A stretch of 64,000 bases of DNA from UBA2137 sp963740205 (GTDB lineage Bacteria > Pseudomonadota > Alphaproteobacteria > Micavibrionales > Micavibrionaceae), in assembly GCA_963740205.1 (NCBI GenBank), contig CAVUDD010000002.1, forward strand, positions 620,001 through 684,000, written 5' to 3'. Of the stretch, positions 1 through 9,134 are shown piece by piece. A program made the translations under genes and the position numbers. The notes beneath the pieces are model-generated. The model had not been told where the DNA came from. It worked only from the letters and a program-made list of their open reading frames with translations, and made no database searches. Numbering within the stretch: position 1 is the stretch's first letter; each line of letters begins with the position of its first letter.

Positions 1-1070
1 CCAATAGATAGTAGAGATGTTCCGCCATAACTTATAAATGGTAAAGTCATACCTTTAGTAGGCAAAAGATTGAGTGAAGATCCAATATGCACCAATGCCT
101 GCAAGCCAATCATGGTGAGTAAGCCCCCGCAAGCAAGAATCATAAACATATCCTCACTTTCCATCAGATGATTAAATCCGCGCAAAAGGATGTAGAGAAA
201 CAATCCAACCAGAATAAGAGTAAAAATAAATCCGAATTCTTCGCCCGCAACTGCAAAGATAAAATCAGCATGTGCGTCGGGCAGATTCATTTTAACCGTT
301 CCTTGACCAGGACCAGTTCCAAGAATCCCACCAGTACGGAAAGACTCGATAGATTTATCAACCTGATATGTAGATCCCACCTCAGGATTCATAAATCTAT
401 CAATACGGCTTTGCACATGGTCAAATCCATAATAGGCAGAAACCAGCAAGCCTACACCCGCCAGAAACACAATCGCAAGATAGCGGAAGCGAAGACCTGC
501 TAGAAATATCTGTGATGCAAAGATACAAGTTGCAATCATTGTCATTCCAAAATCAGGCTGCACAAGCAAAAGCCCAACAAATACCGCGTAAAAACCCGCC
601 GCATAAAAATCCCCTGCGAACGCTTCTTTTTCTTTTTGTTGCGCCATAAGCCAAGCACAGACAATAGCAAATGCGGGCTTAACCATTTCACTCGGTTGCA
701 ACGAAAACCCCAAAACGTGAATCCATCTTTTTGCACCCTTAATTTCCATTCCAGTAAATGGAATAATTAACATGCAGAATATGCCAACTGTGAATATCAC
801 CGTCGCAACACGCCATAAATAGCGCGGTGAGAGCATAGATACACCAAACATTATGAGGATAGCTGGGACGAGAAATACCAAGTGGCGGAACAAGAAATGA
901 TTCTCGGAAACGCCAATACGCAGTGCAACTGCTGGTGATGCCGTCGCAACCAACATTAGCCCGTAAAGAATTAGCGCCCCTACACACAAGAGAGTACCTT
1001 TATCGACAGTCCAAAACCAAGTTCCGAGTGTAGAGCGATCTGTTCGCGAAAAGATGTTGAATGCGTTCAT
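1..1070 (-). CDS. ftsW: FtsW, septal peptidoglycan polymerase (partial, 3' end outside window)
   Basis: FtsW is a SEDS-family polytopic inner-membrane glycosyltransferase that polymerises lipid II at the septum together with FtsI. The visible part is about 356 residues read from an ATG at 1070, with no internal stop or frame break. It is strongly hydrophobic throughout. It shows the conserved PSEMVKPA segment near residue 127, the GTGPGQGTVK stretch of the large periplasmic loop, and the C-terminal PFISYGGTSLL motif that ends SEDS proteins, so only a short tail is missing. It begins 12 nt after the mraY stop, so it is in the same operon. In most proteobacterial clusters murD sits between mraY and ftsW; here it does not. 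RodA is the alternative, but the cluster context argues for FtsW. Confidence 0.95.
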   Translation of the reverse strand, partial: MNAFNIFSRTDRSTLGTWFWTVDKGTLLCVGALILYGLMLVATASPAVALRIGVSENHFLFRHLVFLVPAILIMFGVSMLSPRYLWRVATVIFTVGIFCMLIIPFTGMEIKGAKRWIHVLGFSLQPSEMVKPAFAIVCAWLMAQQKEKEAFAGDFYAAGFYAVFVGLLLVQPDFGMTMIATCIFASQIFLAGLRFRYLAIVFLAGVGLLVSAYYGFDHVQSRIDRFMNPEVGSTYQVDKSIESFRTGGILGTGPGQGTVKMNLPDAHADFIFAVAGEEFGFIFTLILVGLFLYILLRGFNHLMESEDMFMILACGGLLTMIGLQALVHIGSSLNLLPTKGMTLPFISYGGTSLLSI

Positions 1071-1082
1071 GTGTTTTCAAAA

Positions 1083-2169
1083 TTACCTAAGTTTCAAAGT
1101 AGAAAGACCAACGAGCGCCAATACAACGGCTATAATCCAAAAACGTATTACAACGGTAGGCTCTGACCAGCCTTTCTTTTCGTAATGATGGTGGATGGGT
1201 GCCATGCGGAATACACGCTTACCTGTTGTTTTAAAAGATATGACCTGCACAATAACCGACACAGCCTCCAATACGAAAAGACCACCAACGATTGCAAGTA
1301 CAATTTCGTGCTTTGTAATTAAAGCAATTGTCCCAAGCAAACCACCGAGTGCCAAGGAGCCTGTGTCACCCATAAAGACTTGCGCTGGAGGAGCATTAAA
1401 CCACAAGAACCCCATAGCAGCACCGACAACAGCACCACAAATGATCGCCATTTCCCCAGTACCAGCAACATATGAAATTTGCAGATAATCAGAAAATACA
1501 GCGTTACCAACAAGGTAGCTGATAAGTCCAAAACAAGCAGCAGCGATTGCAATCGGCACAATGGCAAGACCATCAAGACCATCGGTTAAGTTCACTGCAT
1601 TTGCAGATCCTATGACAACGATTAATGCCCAAGCCCCGAACAGCCAGCCTATATCAATGTATAAATCCTTCACGAAAGGAATGGCGACATGACTGTTTAT
1701 TGATGTTGGTAAGGCATAATTAATACCAATGGTCACAACGGTCACAATTAGAATTTGCCCAAGAAGCCTCTTTAGTGCGCTTACACCCTTAGTAGAACGG
1801 CTAGTCAACTTTGCAAAATCGTCTGCAAAACCAATAATTCCAAAGCCAACCATCACTGTGAGCGCAAACCACACAAATTTATTGGTCAAATCAGACCATA
1901 AAACCGTTGAAACAACTACTGCGGTTAAAATCATTAAACCACCCATGGTAGGTGTACCCGCTTTTGCAAAATGGGTTTCTGGTCCATCCTGCCTGAATTG
2001 GTTGCCCCTCTTTTTGCTTTTTCTTGAGCCAGCGGATAAAGGCAGGACCCATAACAAAAGAAATAAGTAAAGCCGTCATAATGGCTCCGCCCGTTCTGAA
2101 CGTCAGATAGCGAAACAGATTTAAAAAGCTGTAATCCTCAGCCAGCGGAGACAAAAGGTTATAAAGCAT
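1083..2169 (-). CDS. mraY: MraY, phospho-MurNAc-pentapeptide transferase (one-base frameshift)
   Basis: MraY makes lipid I from UDP-MurNAc-pentapeptide and undecaprenyl phosphate in the inner membrane. The reading frame is broken. The N-terminal ~59 residues (from ATG 2169) end at GQPI, and the rest resumes in another frame at RQDGPETH. Dropping one base near 1995 joins them into the family signature GQPIRQDGPETHFAKAGTPTMGG (split here as GQPIRQDGP and ETHFAKAGTPTMGG) and gives 361 residues, the normal MraY length. Downstream are NLTDGLDGLA with the catalytic aspartates, FMGDTGSL and the MAPIHHHYEKKGW segment. The start overlaps the murF stop (TAATG). Either the indel is a sequence error or an otherwise essential gene is broken. 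Family assignment is secure. Confidence 0.9.
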
Positions 2170-3638
2170 TAATCAACCTTACCTTGGTTAAGGGTTTTCG
2201 TATGAGTTGGTACTGCACGCATAGCTTCGATAATGACCTGCATTTTAGGCTTTTCTCCACCGCCGCGCGAGCCTTTCACAAGCACAACATCACCAGGAAC
2301 CAAAACATCGGGAACTATTTCAGCAAGCTCCGAAGGTGTATCCCTGTGCTCAGCTCTAATATCCTGAGGAACAGCCTTATGAAGATTTTTCATCAGTGAA
2401 CCAGTTGTATAAACCAATTTTACCCCAGCAGCTTCGAGTGGAATTGCAAGATCAGCATGAATTTGCTCTGCATTGTCACCCAATTCTGCCATATCTCCCA
2501 ATATTGCTATACGTCTTCCACCTCTTCCGGGGTCAACAAGCGCAAGAACCTTGAACGCTGCCCTCATCGCAGTTGGTGAGGCATTGTAACTTTCATCAAT
2601 AAGGGTCACAGGATTTGAAGGATCACCGTAATTGAGGTGTTCGCGCCTTCCACGTCCAGCGGGCACATCAATAGACCCCATGGCTTTAGCTGCTTTTTCA
2701 ATATCACCACCGAGCGCCTTTACAGCAGCAAGAACGGTCAGAGAATTCATGGCAATATGCTCACCACTCCACTCTAAGGTATAACTGATCTGCTCTCCAA
2801 ACAGAGAGGCTGTCACACGCGTACCATTGGCAGCAACCAGACATTTTTCCAAGCGTATGTCGCAATTTGAGTTTTTGCCAAACGTAATGACGTCAATATT
2901 GTAATTTGCAGCGATACGAATAACTGTTTCGTACATATCCATGTCGCGGTTAACAATAGCGATCCCGCCATCTTTCAGGCCTTTGAAAATCTCTGCTTTT
3001 GCTTGAGCTATACCTTCAAGTCCATTTTCAAAATTCTCCATATGCACAGGTGCAACCGTAGTAATAATGGCAACATCAGGCGATACCATTTTGGTTAAAG
3101 GTGTAATCTCACCAGCGTGGTTCATACCGATCTCAAAAATCCCATAATCAGTACCCGCGTGCATTGATGATAATGTGAATGGCACGCCCCAGTGGTTATT
3201 ATAGCTTTTCTCGGCTGCATGAGTTTGCCCCAGAGTTGAAAAAGCCGCGGCCAGCATTTCTTTAGTACCTGTTTTTCCGACACTTCCAGTCACAGCAATA
3301 ATTTTTGCAGCCGTTCTGGCGCGCGCAGCTTTCCCTAAATCTTCAAGAGCCTTTAAGGTATCTTCTACGATCAGCAATGGTGCACCTTGTTCTACACCTT
3401 TTGGAATTGTCGAAACAACAGCAGCACTTGCACCCTTGGCAAGAGCAGCCTCAACAAATGCATGTCCATCGCCGTTATTACCGGCTAGCGCAATAAACAA
3501 ATCACCTTTTTTCAAAGTGCGCGTATCAATCGAAATGCCCGTTGCAAACCAGTCACCTTGTGCTGTTCCTTTTGCAGCCTTGGCTGCTTCGGTGGCAGTC
3601 CATAATGTCGAGGACGGCGCTATAGTTTTTTCACTCAT
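2169..3638 (-). CDS. murF: MurF, UDP-MurNAc-tripeptide--D-Ala-D-Ala ligase
   Basis: MurF adds D-Ala-D-Ala to UDP-MurNAc-tripeptide with ATP, the last cytoplasmic step before MraY. The 489-residue protein has the three-domain Mur ligase layout: an N-terminal uridine-binding domain, a central ATPase with the P-loop GSVGKTGT at residues 118-125, and a C-terminal domain with the DESYNASP and GDMAELG motifs typical of MurF. The start ATG overlaps the murE stop by ATGA and its stop overlaps the mraY start, which indicates translational coupling in the operon. Length and motifs are normal. Confidence 0.97.
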   Translation of the reverse strand: MSEKTIAPSSTLWTATEAAKAAKGTAQGDWFATGISIDTRTLKKGDLFIALAGNNGDGHAFVEAALAKGASAAVVSTIPKGVEQGAPLLIVEDTLKALEDLGKAARARTAAKIIAVTGSVGKTGTKEMLAAAFSTLGQTHAAEKSYNNHWGVPFTLSSMHAGTDYGIFEIGMNHAGEITPLTKMVSPDVAIITTVAPVHMENFENGLEGIAQAKAEIFKGLKDGGIAIVNRDMDMYETVIRIAANYNIDVITFGKNSNCDIRLEKCLVAANGTRVTASLFGEQISYTLEWSGEHIAMNSLTVLAAVKALGGDIEKAAKAMGSIDVPAGRGRREHLNYGDPSNPVTLIDESYNASPTAMRAAFKVLALVDPGRGGRRIAILGDMAELGDNAEQIHADLAIPLEAAGVKLVYTTGSLMKNLHKAVPQDIRAEHRDTPSELAEIVPDVLVPGDVVLVKGSRGGGEKPKMQVIIEAMRAVPTHTKTLNQGKVD

Positions 3639-5092
3639 TTTTTCTTCTCCAGAACAGATATTTCTTCACGCGTGACCACGCGATCGTCAAAAGGGGTTGT
3701 TTTTCCGGCTTGGGTCTGACCTGTTTCGTGGCCTTTGCCTGCTATGATGAGGCTGTCACCGGATTTAAGGTGGGATAGTGCGTGTGCGATTGCATCACGG
3801 CGGTCACCGATTTCTATTGCCTTAGGACAGGCAGCGAGAATTTCGGATCGAATGACGGAAGGATCTTCCGTGCGAGGGTTGTCATCTGTAATAATGACGT
3901 GGTCGGCAAGTTGCTGTGCAATCTTACCCATTAAAACTCTTTTTTCTTTGTCACGATCACCACCACATCCAAACACAATATAGAGATCGCCTTTTGTGTG
4001 AGGACGCACCGCATCCAAAACAGACTGCAAGGCAGCAGGTTTGTGTGCGTAGTCAATATATATTGATGCATCTTTAATGTGAGACTTGATCGGCTCCAAA
4101 CGCCCAGGAACCGCTTTCAGTTTAGCTAGGATTTTGAATAATTTTTCACGGTTGATTTCTGGATGTGCTGATAAAACAAAACCTATGGCGCACATGACAT
4201 TTGCCAATTGAAAGGCTCCTATTAATGGCAAATGGAAAGAATATGATTCCTTGCCCAGGGCAATTACTGCTTCTTTACCGTGTTGCGTTGATTTACTTGT
4301 TACCAGTGTAATATCCGAACCACGCGTACCGAATGAAATAACCTTCATATTCCTGTGATAACAAATGTCTTTGAGTGTTTCGAATTCAGGAATATCTGCA
4401 TTCAGTACAGCTGTTCCCCCCTCTTTCAAAACCTCCGTAAATAATTTTGCTTTAGCCTCAAAGTAAGCCTGCAAAGTGCCGTGATAATCCAAATGCTCAT
4501 GGGAAAGATTTGTGAAGGCAGCGACATCAACACGTAAGCCAGCAAGGCGATGTTGATCAAGACCATGACTGGATGCCTCTAACAAAATATCAGTGACGTG
4601 CTCTTGCTTTCTTACATCCTTGATTGCCCTATGAAGAACGGCAGGATCAGGACTAGTTAAGGATCCTTCAGTATGATAGTCATCACCAGCATAAACACCC
4701 ATTGTTCCGATAGATGCAGCTTTAAACCCAAGCTCTTTAAGAATTTCTCGTGCAAACCAAACGATAGAACTTTTGCCACTTGTACCAGTAACTGCATAGA
4801 CTTTCTCAGGTTGATCCCCGTAAAACATCGAGCACAATTTAGAGTAAACGATACGTGGCGTATCAGTTTTATAGATTAGTGTTTTAGACCTTATTTCAGA
4901 TTGAGGAAGATTGGTGACAATTACAGCTGCACCATTTTTAATCGCCGCCTCTATGTAATCATTACCATTGGCCTGAATACCCTGCAAGGCTGCGAATACA
5001 TAACCATCTTCAACTTTGCGGCTATCGGAAGTCACACCAGTAATCTCGGGGTCATGCCCAAAATCATGTTGTATTAATTGGGAAAGCTTCAT
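3635..5092 (-). CDS. murE: MurE, UDP-MurNAc-L-Ala-D-Glu--meso-DAP ligase
   Basis: MurE adds the third residue of the stem peptide. The protein is 485 residues with the ATPase loop GTSGKSS at 103-109 and the central FTNLSHEHLDYHGT region containing the carbamylated-lysine neighbourhood. The C-terminal DDNPR motif (around residue 405) is the signature of meso-diaminopimelate-specific enzymes, so the peptidoglycan is predicted to be of the mDAP type. It overlaps ftsI at its start and murF at its end by 4 bases each. Confidence 0.97.
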   Translation of the reverse strand: MKLSQLIQHDFGHDPEITGVTSDSRKVEDGYVFAALQGIQANGNDYIEAAIKNGAAVIVTNLPQSEIRSKTLIYKTDTPRIVYSKLCSMFYGDQPEKVYAVTGTSGKSSIVWFAREILKELGFKAASIGTMGVYAGDDYHTEGSLTSPDPAVLHRAIKDVRKQEHVTDILLEASSHGLDQHRLAGLRVDVAAFTNLSHEHLDYHGTLQAYFEAKAKLFTEVLKEGGTAVLNADIPEFETLKDICYHRNMKVISFGTRGSDITLVTSKSTQHGKEAVIALGKESYSFHLPLIGAFQLANVMCAIGFVLSAHPEINREKLFKILAKLKAVPGRLEPIKSHIKDASIYIDYAHKPAALQSVLDAVRPHTKGDLYIVFGCGGDRDKEKRVLMGKIAQQLADHVIITDDNPRTEDPSVIRSEILAACPKAIEIGDRRDAIAHALSHLKSGDSLIIAGKGHETGQTQAGKTTPFDDRVVTREEISVLEKKK

Positions 5093-6829
5093 AAATCCTC
5101 TCCCTCTGTATGAGACACCAATAATTTATTTACGTCGTCCTGTGCTTCTGTATTTATCTCAACAGGAGGCATACCCAATAAAGAAGCCATCCTTTTTACA
5201 ACACGCCCTACAGTTGGTGCTGCAGTCCAGCCAGCAGTTGCATAACCATAGCTTTCTTTTATACCTTGAGGTTCATCAATGGCCACGAACACCGCATATT
5301 GAGGAGCTGAAGTTGGAAAAACACCCAAGAAGGACGAAATTAATTTTTTTCTGTCGTAACCGTTTGCTCCGGGCTTTTCAGCCGTTCCTGTTTTCTCCGC
5401 CAACCTCATATCCTACAACATCGGCTTTTCTTGCGGTTCCATCGGTCACAACGAGACGTAAAAGCCCGCGCATAATTTGTGAAGTTTTTTCATCAATAAT
5501 GCGTACAGAAGCAGTTTCAAAAGTATCTGATTCTTGCTCTTGTTTTGGCAAGATAAAACGTGGGTTTACAGAATAGCCACCATTTACAATAGTCGAAAAG
5601 GCTGTAACCAATTGTAAGGGGCTAACCGCTATCCCATGCCCATAACTAGCTGTAAGTGTGTTAATATCCCTCCACGGCCTTGGATATAGAGGTGATCCCA
5701 CCTCAGGGAGAACAGTTTTAGACTTTTCAAAAAGCCCAAGTTTTTTGTAAAACGCTTTCAAGCCATCAGTTCCAATTGCCTCACCCATCAGGGCAGTACC
5801 AATATTTGATGACACCATGAAAACTTCAGGCACAGTCAATACACGGTTTTCAGGATGGTAATCGCGAATGGTATGGCGCCCCCTCTTTAGGGGTTCACGC
5901 GCATCAAACGTCATACTTAAGGCATCTTTTTGTGTTTCAATAAGCGCTGCGGTTGAGAATATTTTAAAAACTGAACCCAGCTCGTAAACACCCAAAGTTG
6001 CACGATTAAAGGTCGTGTTGTCAGTCATAGCGCTTTTCACGTTTGGGTCGTAATCAGGTAATGAGACTATCGCCAAAACATCGCCATTATTCACATCCAT
6101 AATAATACCTGTGCCTCCCTTGGCACTGAATGTTTCTATGGTGTTTTGAATTTCTTGACGAAGCGCATGTTGCAAGCGCACATCAAGTGTAGTTTTCAAA
6201 TTAACTTCTTTTTTATTCTCAGAAAGTAATGGCTGGAATGCACGCTCAAGACCCGCCAACCCTTTGTTATCTTGCGAAACATACCCGATAGTATGGGATA
6301 ACAACTCGCCCTGAGGATATATACGCTGATACTCTTCGCGGAAAGCGAGACCAGGATCGCCAATTAACATCACTTTATTCTGCTCACTTGGCATAAGATT
6401 ACGCTTGAGCCAGACAAAACGATTTTCTTTTTGAAGTTTATCCAAGTAACTTTCGTAAGATTGCGATGGAAAGAGCTTACTTAATTCTCTGGCTGTTTCC
6501 TGTGCATCCACAATTAATTTCGGATCAGCAAATAGCGAAGATGTTTTTAGCGAAGTTGCAAGTAATGTGTCGTTTCTGTCGACAATATCGGCGCGACGCA
6601 TTTCCTTAGGTGCTAATGTGGAAATAGCCTGCTTTTCCTGTTCGATACTTTTATCAACCCAGAACATGCCCTGTAAAACCATCAAATCGAACATGCGAAT
6701 GGCCACAACCAAATACGCGATAATAAAAAAAGCACTTAACAAAACCAGTCTTGAGCGCGCCTTCTCAAGTGCAGAGCTTTTGTTCCCCATGATGGTGAAT
6801 GACAATCTTGCTAAGGGATGTCTTTTCAT
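5089..6829 (-). CDS. ftsI: FtsI (PBP3), septal peptidoglycan transpeptidase (one-base frameshift)
   Basis: FtsI cross-links septal peptidoglycan and partners FtsW. A single membrane segment lies at residues 30-50, followed by a pedestal domain and a penicillin-binding domain with the SxxK active site (GSVFK) and the SSN motif. The frame breaks just before the KTG box: the first frame reads VGYEVGGENRNG and stops, while the overlapping frame carries EKTGTAEKPGANGYDRK and continues to the murE overlap. Removing one base near 5395 restores GGKTGTAEK and a 579-residue protein of normal length. As written, the product would lack the third catalytic motif. It is flanked by ATGA overlaps with ftsL and murE. 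Confidence 0.9.
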
Positions 6830-7293
6830 TGCACACCCCCCGTTCCCAAATTCTGAATAAGGCTATCAAAGTTTTCATCTTTTTCGACGGAGGTGTTTTG
6901 CGGATGAATTTCAGGCGTACTAGCCGTATCCTCGGCTTGCGTACTCACTTGAATTAATTCTGGAGCCTTTGGAACAACCTTATAAACAGGCTTTCTTACA
7001 GGAACTGGAACCACAACCGTTTCAATCATAATTTTTCTGTCAAGAGATTGAGGGATAGCCGTTGGTTCAAGCTGTGCATTTGCAGCCAGCTTTTCTAGCC
7101 TGTCAGGGCGATTAAGATAAGCCCACTCGGCCTCAAGAACACGAATAGACTCTTTTTCGCGCGAAATTTTAGTCTCAAGAAAATTGATGTCACGTTCGGT
7201 TGATTGCACCTTTTGCGAAACAACAAAAAGCAACGAACCAGACACAAGAACAGCGCTAAAAATAAAAGTTGTGGTTAGGCGACTAAACTTCAT
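6826..7293 (-). CDS. ftsL: FtsL-like division protein
   Basis: This is a 155-residue bitopic protein at the ftsL position of the cluster, between rsmH and ftsI, with ATGA overlaps on both sides. It has a short cytoplasmic N-terminus, one membrane segment at about residues 8-26, then a heptad-like helix to about residue 70 with the segment EAEWAYLNRPDRLEKLA that is typical of alphaproteobacterial FtsL. FtsL joins FtsB and FtsQ to regulate FtsW/FtsI. The C-terminal half is a proline- and valine-rich tail of low complexity, longer than in E. coli FtsL. The sequence family is weakly conserved, so the call rests on position, topology and the helix motif. Confidence 0.85.
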   Translation of the reverse strand: MKFSRLTTTFIFSAVLVSGSLLFVVSQKVQSTERDINFLETKISREKESIRVLEAEWAYLNRPDRLEKLAANAQLEPTAIPQSLDRKIMIETVVVPVPVRKPVYKVVPKAPELIQVSTQAEDTASTPEIHPQNTSVEKDENFDSLIQNLGTGGVQ

Positions 7294-8243
7294 GCACCCC
7301 CCTCACGCTTTACAACGGCACGTAACTTTGCAGAGCGCGCTCGTGCGTTTACTTTTATTTCATCTTGAGTGGGAAGAATTGGCTTTCGGTTGAAAGCGGA
7401 GAAGGAAGGTTTTATTTGATCTTGAGGAGAAACCTCAAGGGAGTGTCTGGATGCACTGGAGGTGCGACCAGTTAGGCTTTTGAAGGTGTTTTTAACAATA
7501 CGATCCTCCAAAGAATGAAACGAAACGACGATAAGGCGACCACCCTCATTTAAGATTTCAGGAGCTGCAGAAAGAGCGCGCTCAAGCTCCCCTAGCTCGT
7601 CATTTACCGCAATACGCAACGCTTGAAATGTACGTGTTGCAGGGTCAATGCCGTCTTTTGAAGACTTTGGAACGCACGCCCTCACTATTTCCGCAAGTTG
7701 AGCCGTTTGCGCGATAGGCATTTCAGCACGCGCCTTTACAATCTCTTTTGCTATACGGCGCGATAAACGCTCCTCACCGTATTTATAAATCAGATTGGCA
7801 AGATCATCCTCTTTGGTTTGCATGACAACTTCGCTCGCACTCTGACCAGAGCTTGTATCCATGCGCATGTCCAAAGGACCATCAAATCGAAAAGAAAAGC
7901 CACGCTCGGGCTGGTCAATTTGCATAGACGACACGCCTATATCCAGAACAAAGCCATCAATTTTCTCAAAACCAAGCTCTGCCAAATGACTTTTTACGTC
8001 ACCAAAGGCACCATGAACAAGTAACAACCTATCACCATAAGCTTCCTTCATGTCATTTGCCGCATCCAGCGCGCTCATATCACGATCAATGCCGATAACA
8101 CGACAATTCGCCGAATCAAGTATCGCCCGAGAATATCCACCCGCACCAAATGTACCATCGACATAAACCTCGCCGTCCTTTGGAGAAAGCGTTGCGATCA
8201 CCTCATTCAACATAACAGGAAGATGTGCAGCTGTTTGCGTCAT
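7290..8243 (-). CDS. rsmH: RsmH (MraW), 16S rRNA m4C1402 methyltransferase
   Basis: RsmH methylates N4 of C1402 in the P site of 16S rRNA using S-adenosylmethionine. The protein is 317 residues. It opens with HLPVMLNEVI and carries the SAM-binding stretch DGTFGAGGYSRAIL, then DIGVSSMQID and the C-terminal VVSFHSLEDRIVK motif, all diagnostic of the family. It is the second gene of the cluster, 3 nt after the mraZ stop, and overlaps ftsL by ATGA. Confidence 0.97.
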   Translation of the reverse strand: MTQTAAHLPVMLNEVIATLSPKDGEVYVDGTFGAGGYSRAILDSANCRVIGIDRDMSALDAANDMKEAYGDRLLLVHGAFGDVKSHLAELGFEKIDGFVLDIGVSSMQIDQPERGFSFRFDGPLDMRMDTSSGQSASEVVMQTKEDDLANLIYKYGEERLSRRIAKEIVKARAEMPIAQTAQLAEIVRACVPKSSKDGIDPATRTFQALRIAVNDELGELERALSAAPEILNEGGRLIVVSFHSLEDRIVKNTFKSLTGRTSSASRHSLEVSPQDQIKPSFSAFNRKPILPTQDEIKVNARARSAKLRAVVKREGGA

Positions 8244-8246
8244 GCC

Positions 8247-8696
8247 TCACCACCCCTTGGCAAAGTCAAGATTCTTATCTTTGACATTTTGGCGTGCTTT
8301 TTTCTGACGCTCTTCAAGTTTTTCAGGTGACCAGATTTGGAATTTCTGCCCAAGACCAACAAACGCCGCCGTTTCATTCAGATTAGCATGGTCCATTAAT
8401 TGCGCATTCAGAGTAATGCGCCCTGTATCATCAACAGACAGGGGAACAGCTTCACCGAAAATAGCGGTAGCAAGATCATCCTGCGTTTCTGAAAACATAT
8501 CGAAATGGTCAAGGCGCGAACTGATATCTTCCATAAATTTCGGATCAAACCCCTCAAGGCATTCATGCACAGGAGAGCGAAACAAGATAACGCCTCCAGT
8601 ACCACCAGAAGATAAGCTCGAGCGGAAGTTGGCAGGAATTGAGACCCGCCCCTTTTTATCTATGCGATTAACTGTTGTTGATAGAAACAGCGCCAC
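8247..8696 (-). CDS. mraZ: MraZ, transcriptional regulator of the division/cell wall cluster
   Basis: MraZ is an AbrB-fold DNA-binding protein that forms ring oligomers and represses its own operon in E. coli. The 149-residue protein has the two expected SpoVT/AbrB-like repeats: RIDKKGRVSIPANFRS near the N-terminus and VDDTGRITLNAQLMDHA at about residues 80-100. The start appears to be GTG at 8696 with only a weak ribosome-binding site. It heads the cluster. A set of TGG-containing repeats at 10-base spacing lies 67-101 bases upstream and is a plausible operator. Confidence 0.95.
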   Translation of the reverse strand: MALFLSTTVNRIDKKGRVSIPANFRSSLSSGGTGGVILFRSPVHECLEGFDPKFMEDISSRLDHFDMFSETQDDLATAIFGEAVPLSVDDTGRITLNAQLMDHANLNETAAFVGLGQKFQIWSPEKLEERQKKARQNVKDKNLDFAKGW

Positions 8697-8762
8697 TAAT
8701 GCCTAAACTTTCGCGAAAAAGAGGTTTGAAAATTACAAATAAGAAACGTCCACGTAAAAACA

Positions 8763-8797
8763 TGGATATATATGGGATATCATGGGAAAGCATGGGC
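8763..8797. promoter_or_regulatory. Candidate MraZ box array upstream of mraZ
   Basis: On the plus strand four 5-mers start at 8763, 8773, 8783 and 8793: TGGAT, TGGGA, TGGGA and TGGGC. The period is exactly 10 bases with 5-base spacers. MraZ in E. coli is known to bind TGGGN direct repeats with 5-base spacers upstream of its own gene. The array lies in the mraZ upstream region. Here the TGGG strand is opposite to the direction of mraZ transcription. Autoregulation is inferred. Confidence 0.6.
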
Positions 8798-8858
8798 GGT
8801 CAATTTTTCTTGATGTTTTCCCCCATAAAAATAGAGGGATAAGTTATAAAATATTTTA

Positions 8859-8888
8859 TTGACATAATTTTATGTTCATTTATTGATA
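8859..8888 (+). promoter_or_regulatory. Candidate promoter of the 59-residue ORF
   Basis: A perfect TTGACA (8859-8864) is followed after 18 bases by TTGATA (8883-8888), in AT-rich DNA 22 bases before the ATG of the small ORF at 8910. It points away from mraZ. Confidence 0.45.
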
Positions 8889-8909
8889 TTAAAAAAGAGG
8901 AGAAACTGA

Positions 8910-9089
8910 ATGAATGGCTCAGTTGCAGATCGAAAAATAATCTTGTTTTCAATTTTTGGTGCGGCATCCAAAGGTGAAGACACAAGTTCTTTGCCAGGAT
9001 GGAAAGAAATCAATGATGGGTTAACCAAAGCTGGTTATGAAGAAGACGCTCAAAAGCCCTTTACTCAAGGAAGAATTATAGGCCACTAA
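8910..9089 (+). CDS. Small protein of unknown function, 59 residues
   Basis: This is a short frame with ATG at 8910 and TAA at 9087-9089. A purine-rich ribosome-binding site (AAAGAGGAGAAA) lies directly upstream, and a TTGACA-type promoter candidate precedes it. The product starts MNGSVADRK and has a hydrophobic stretch at residues 10-19, then a charged, soluble-looking C-terminal half (WKEINDGLTKAGY). No family is recognised. It is transcribed divergently from mraZ and precedes the transporter by 45 bases, so it may be co-transcribed with it. Support is the initiation signals only. Confidence 0.5.
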   Translation: MNGSVADRKIILFSIFGAASKGEDTSSLPGWKEINDGLTKAGYEEDAQKPFTQGRIIGH

Positions 9090-9134
9090 ATATTTTCGAG
9101 ACTTTTTTTAAGAATGCTTTATCACTATTGAGTG

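Noticed and set aside
168..503. Open frame of 111 codons on the plus strand inside ftsW
   Set aside because: It lies antisense to a well-supported ftsW with all its motifs.
8760..8800. Phased TGGG repeats as a CRISPR or tandem-repeat locus
   Set aside because: Units are only 10 bases, few, and positioned as an operator; no cas genes exist in the window.
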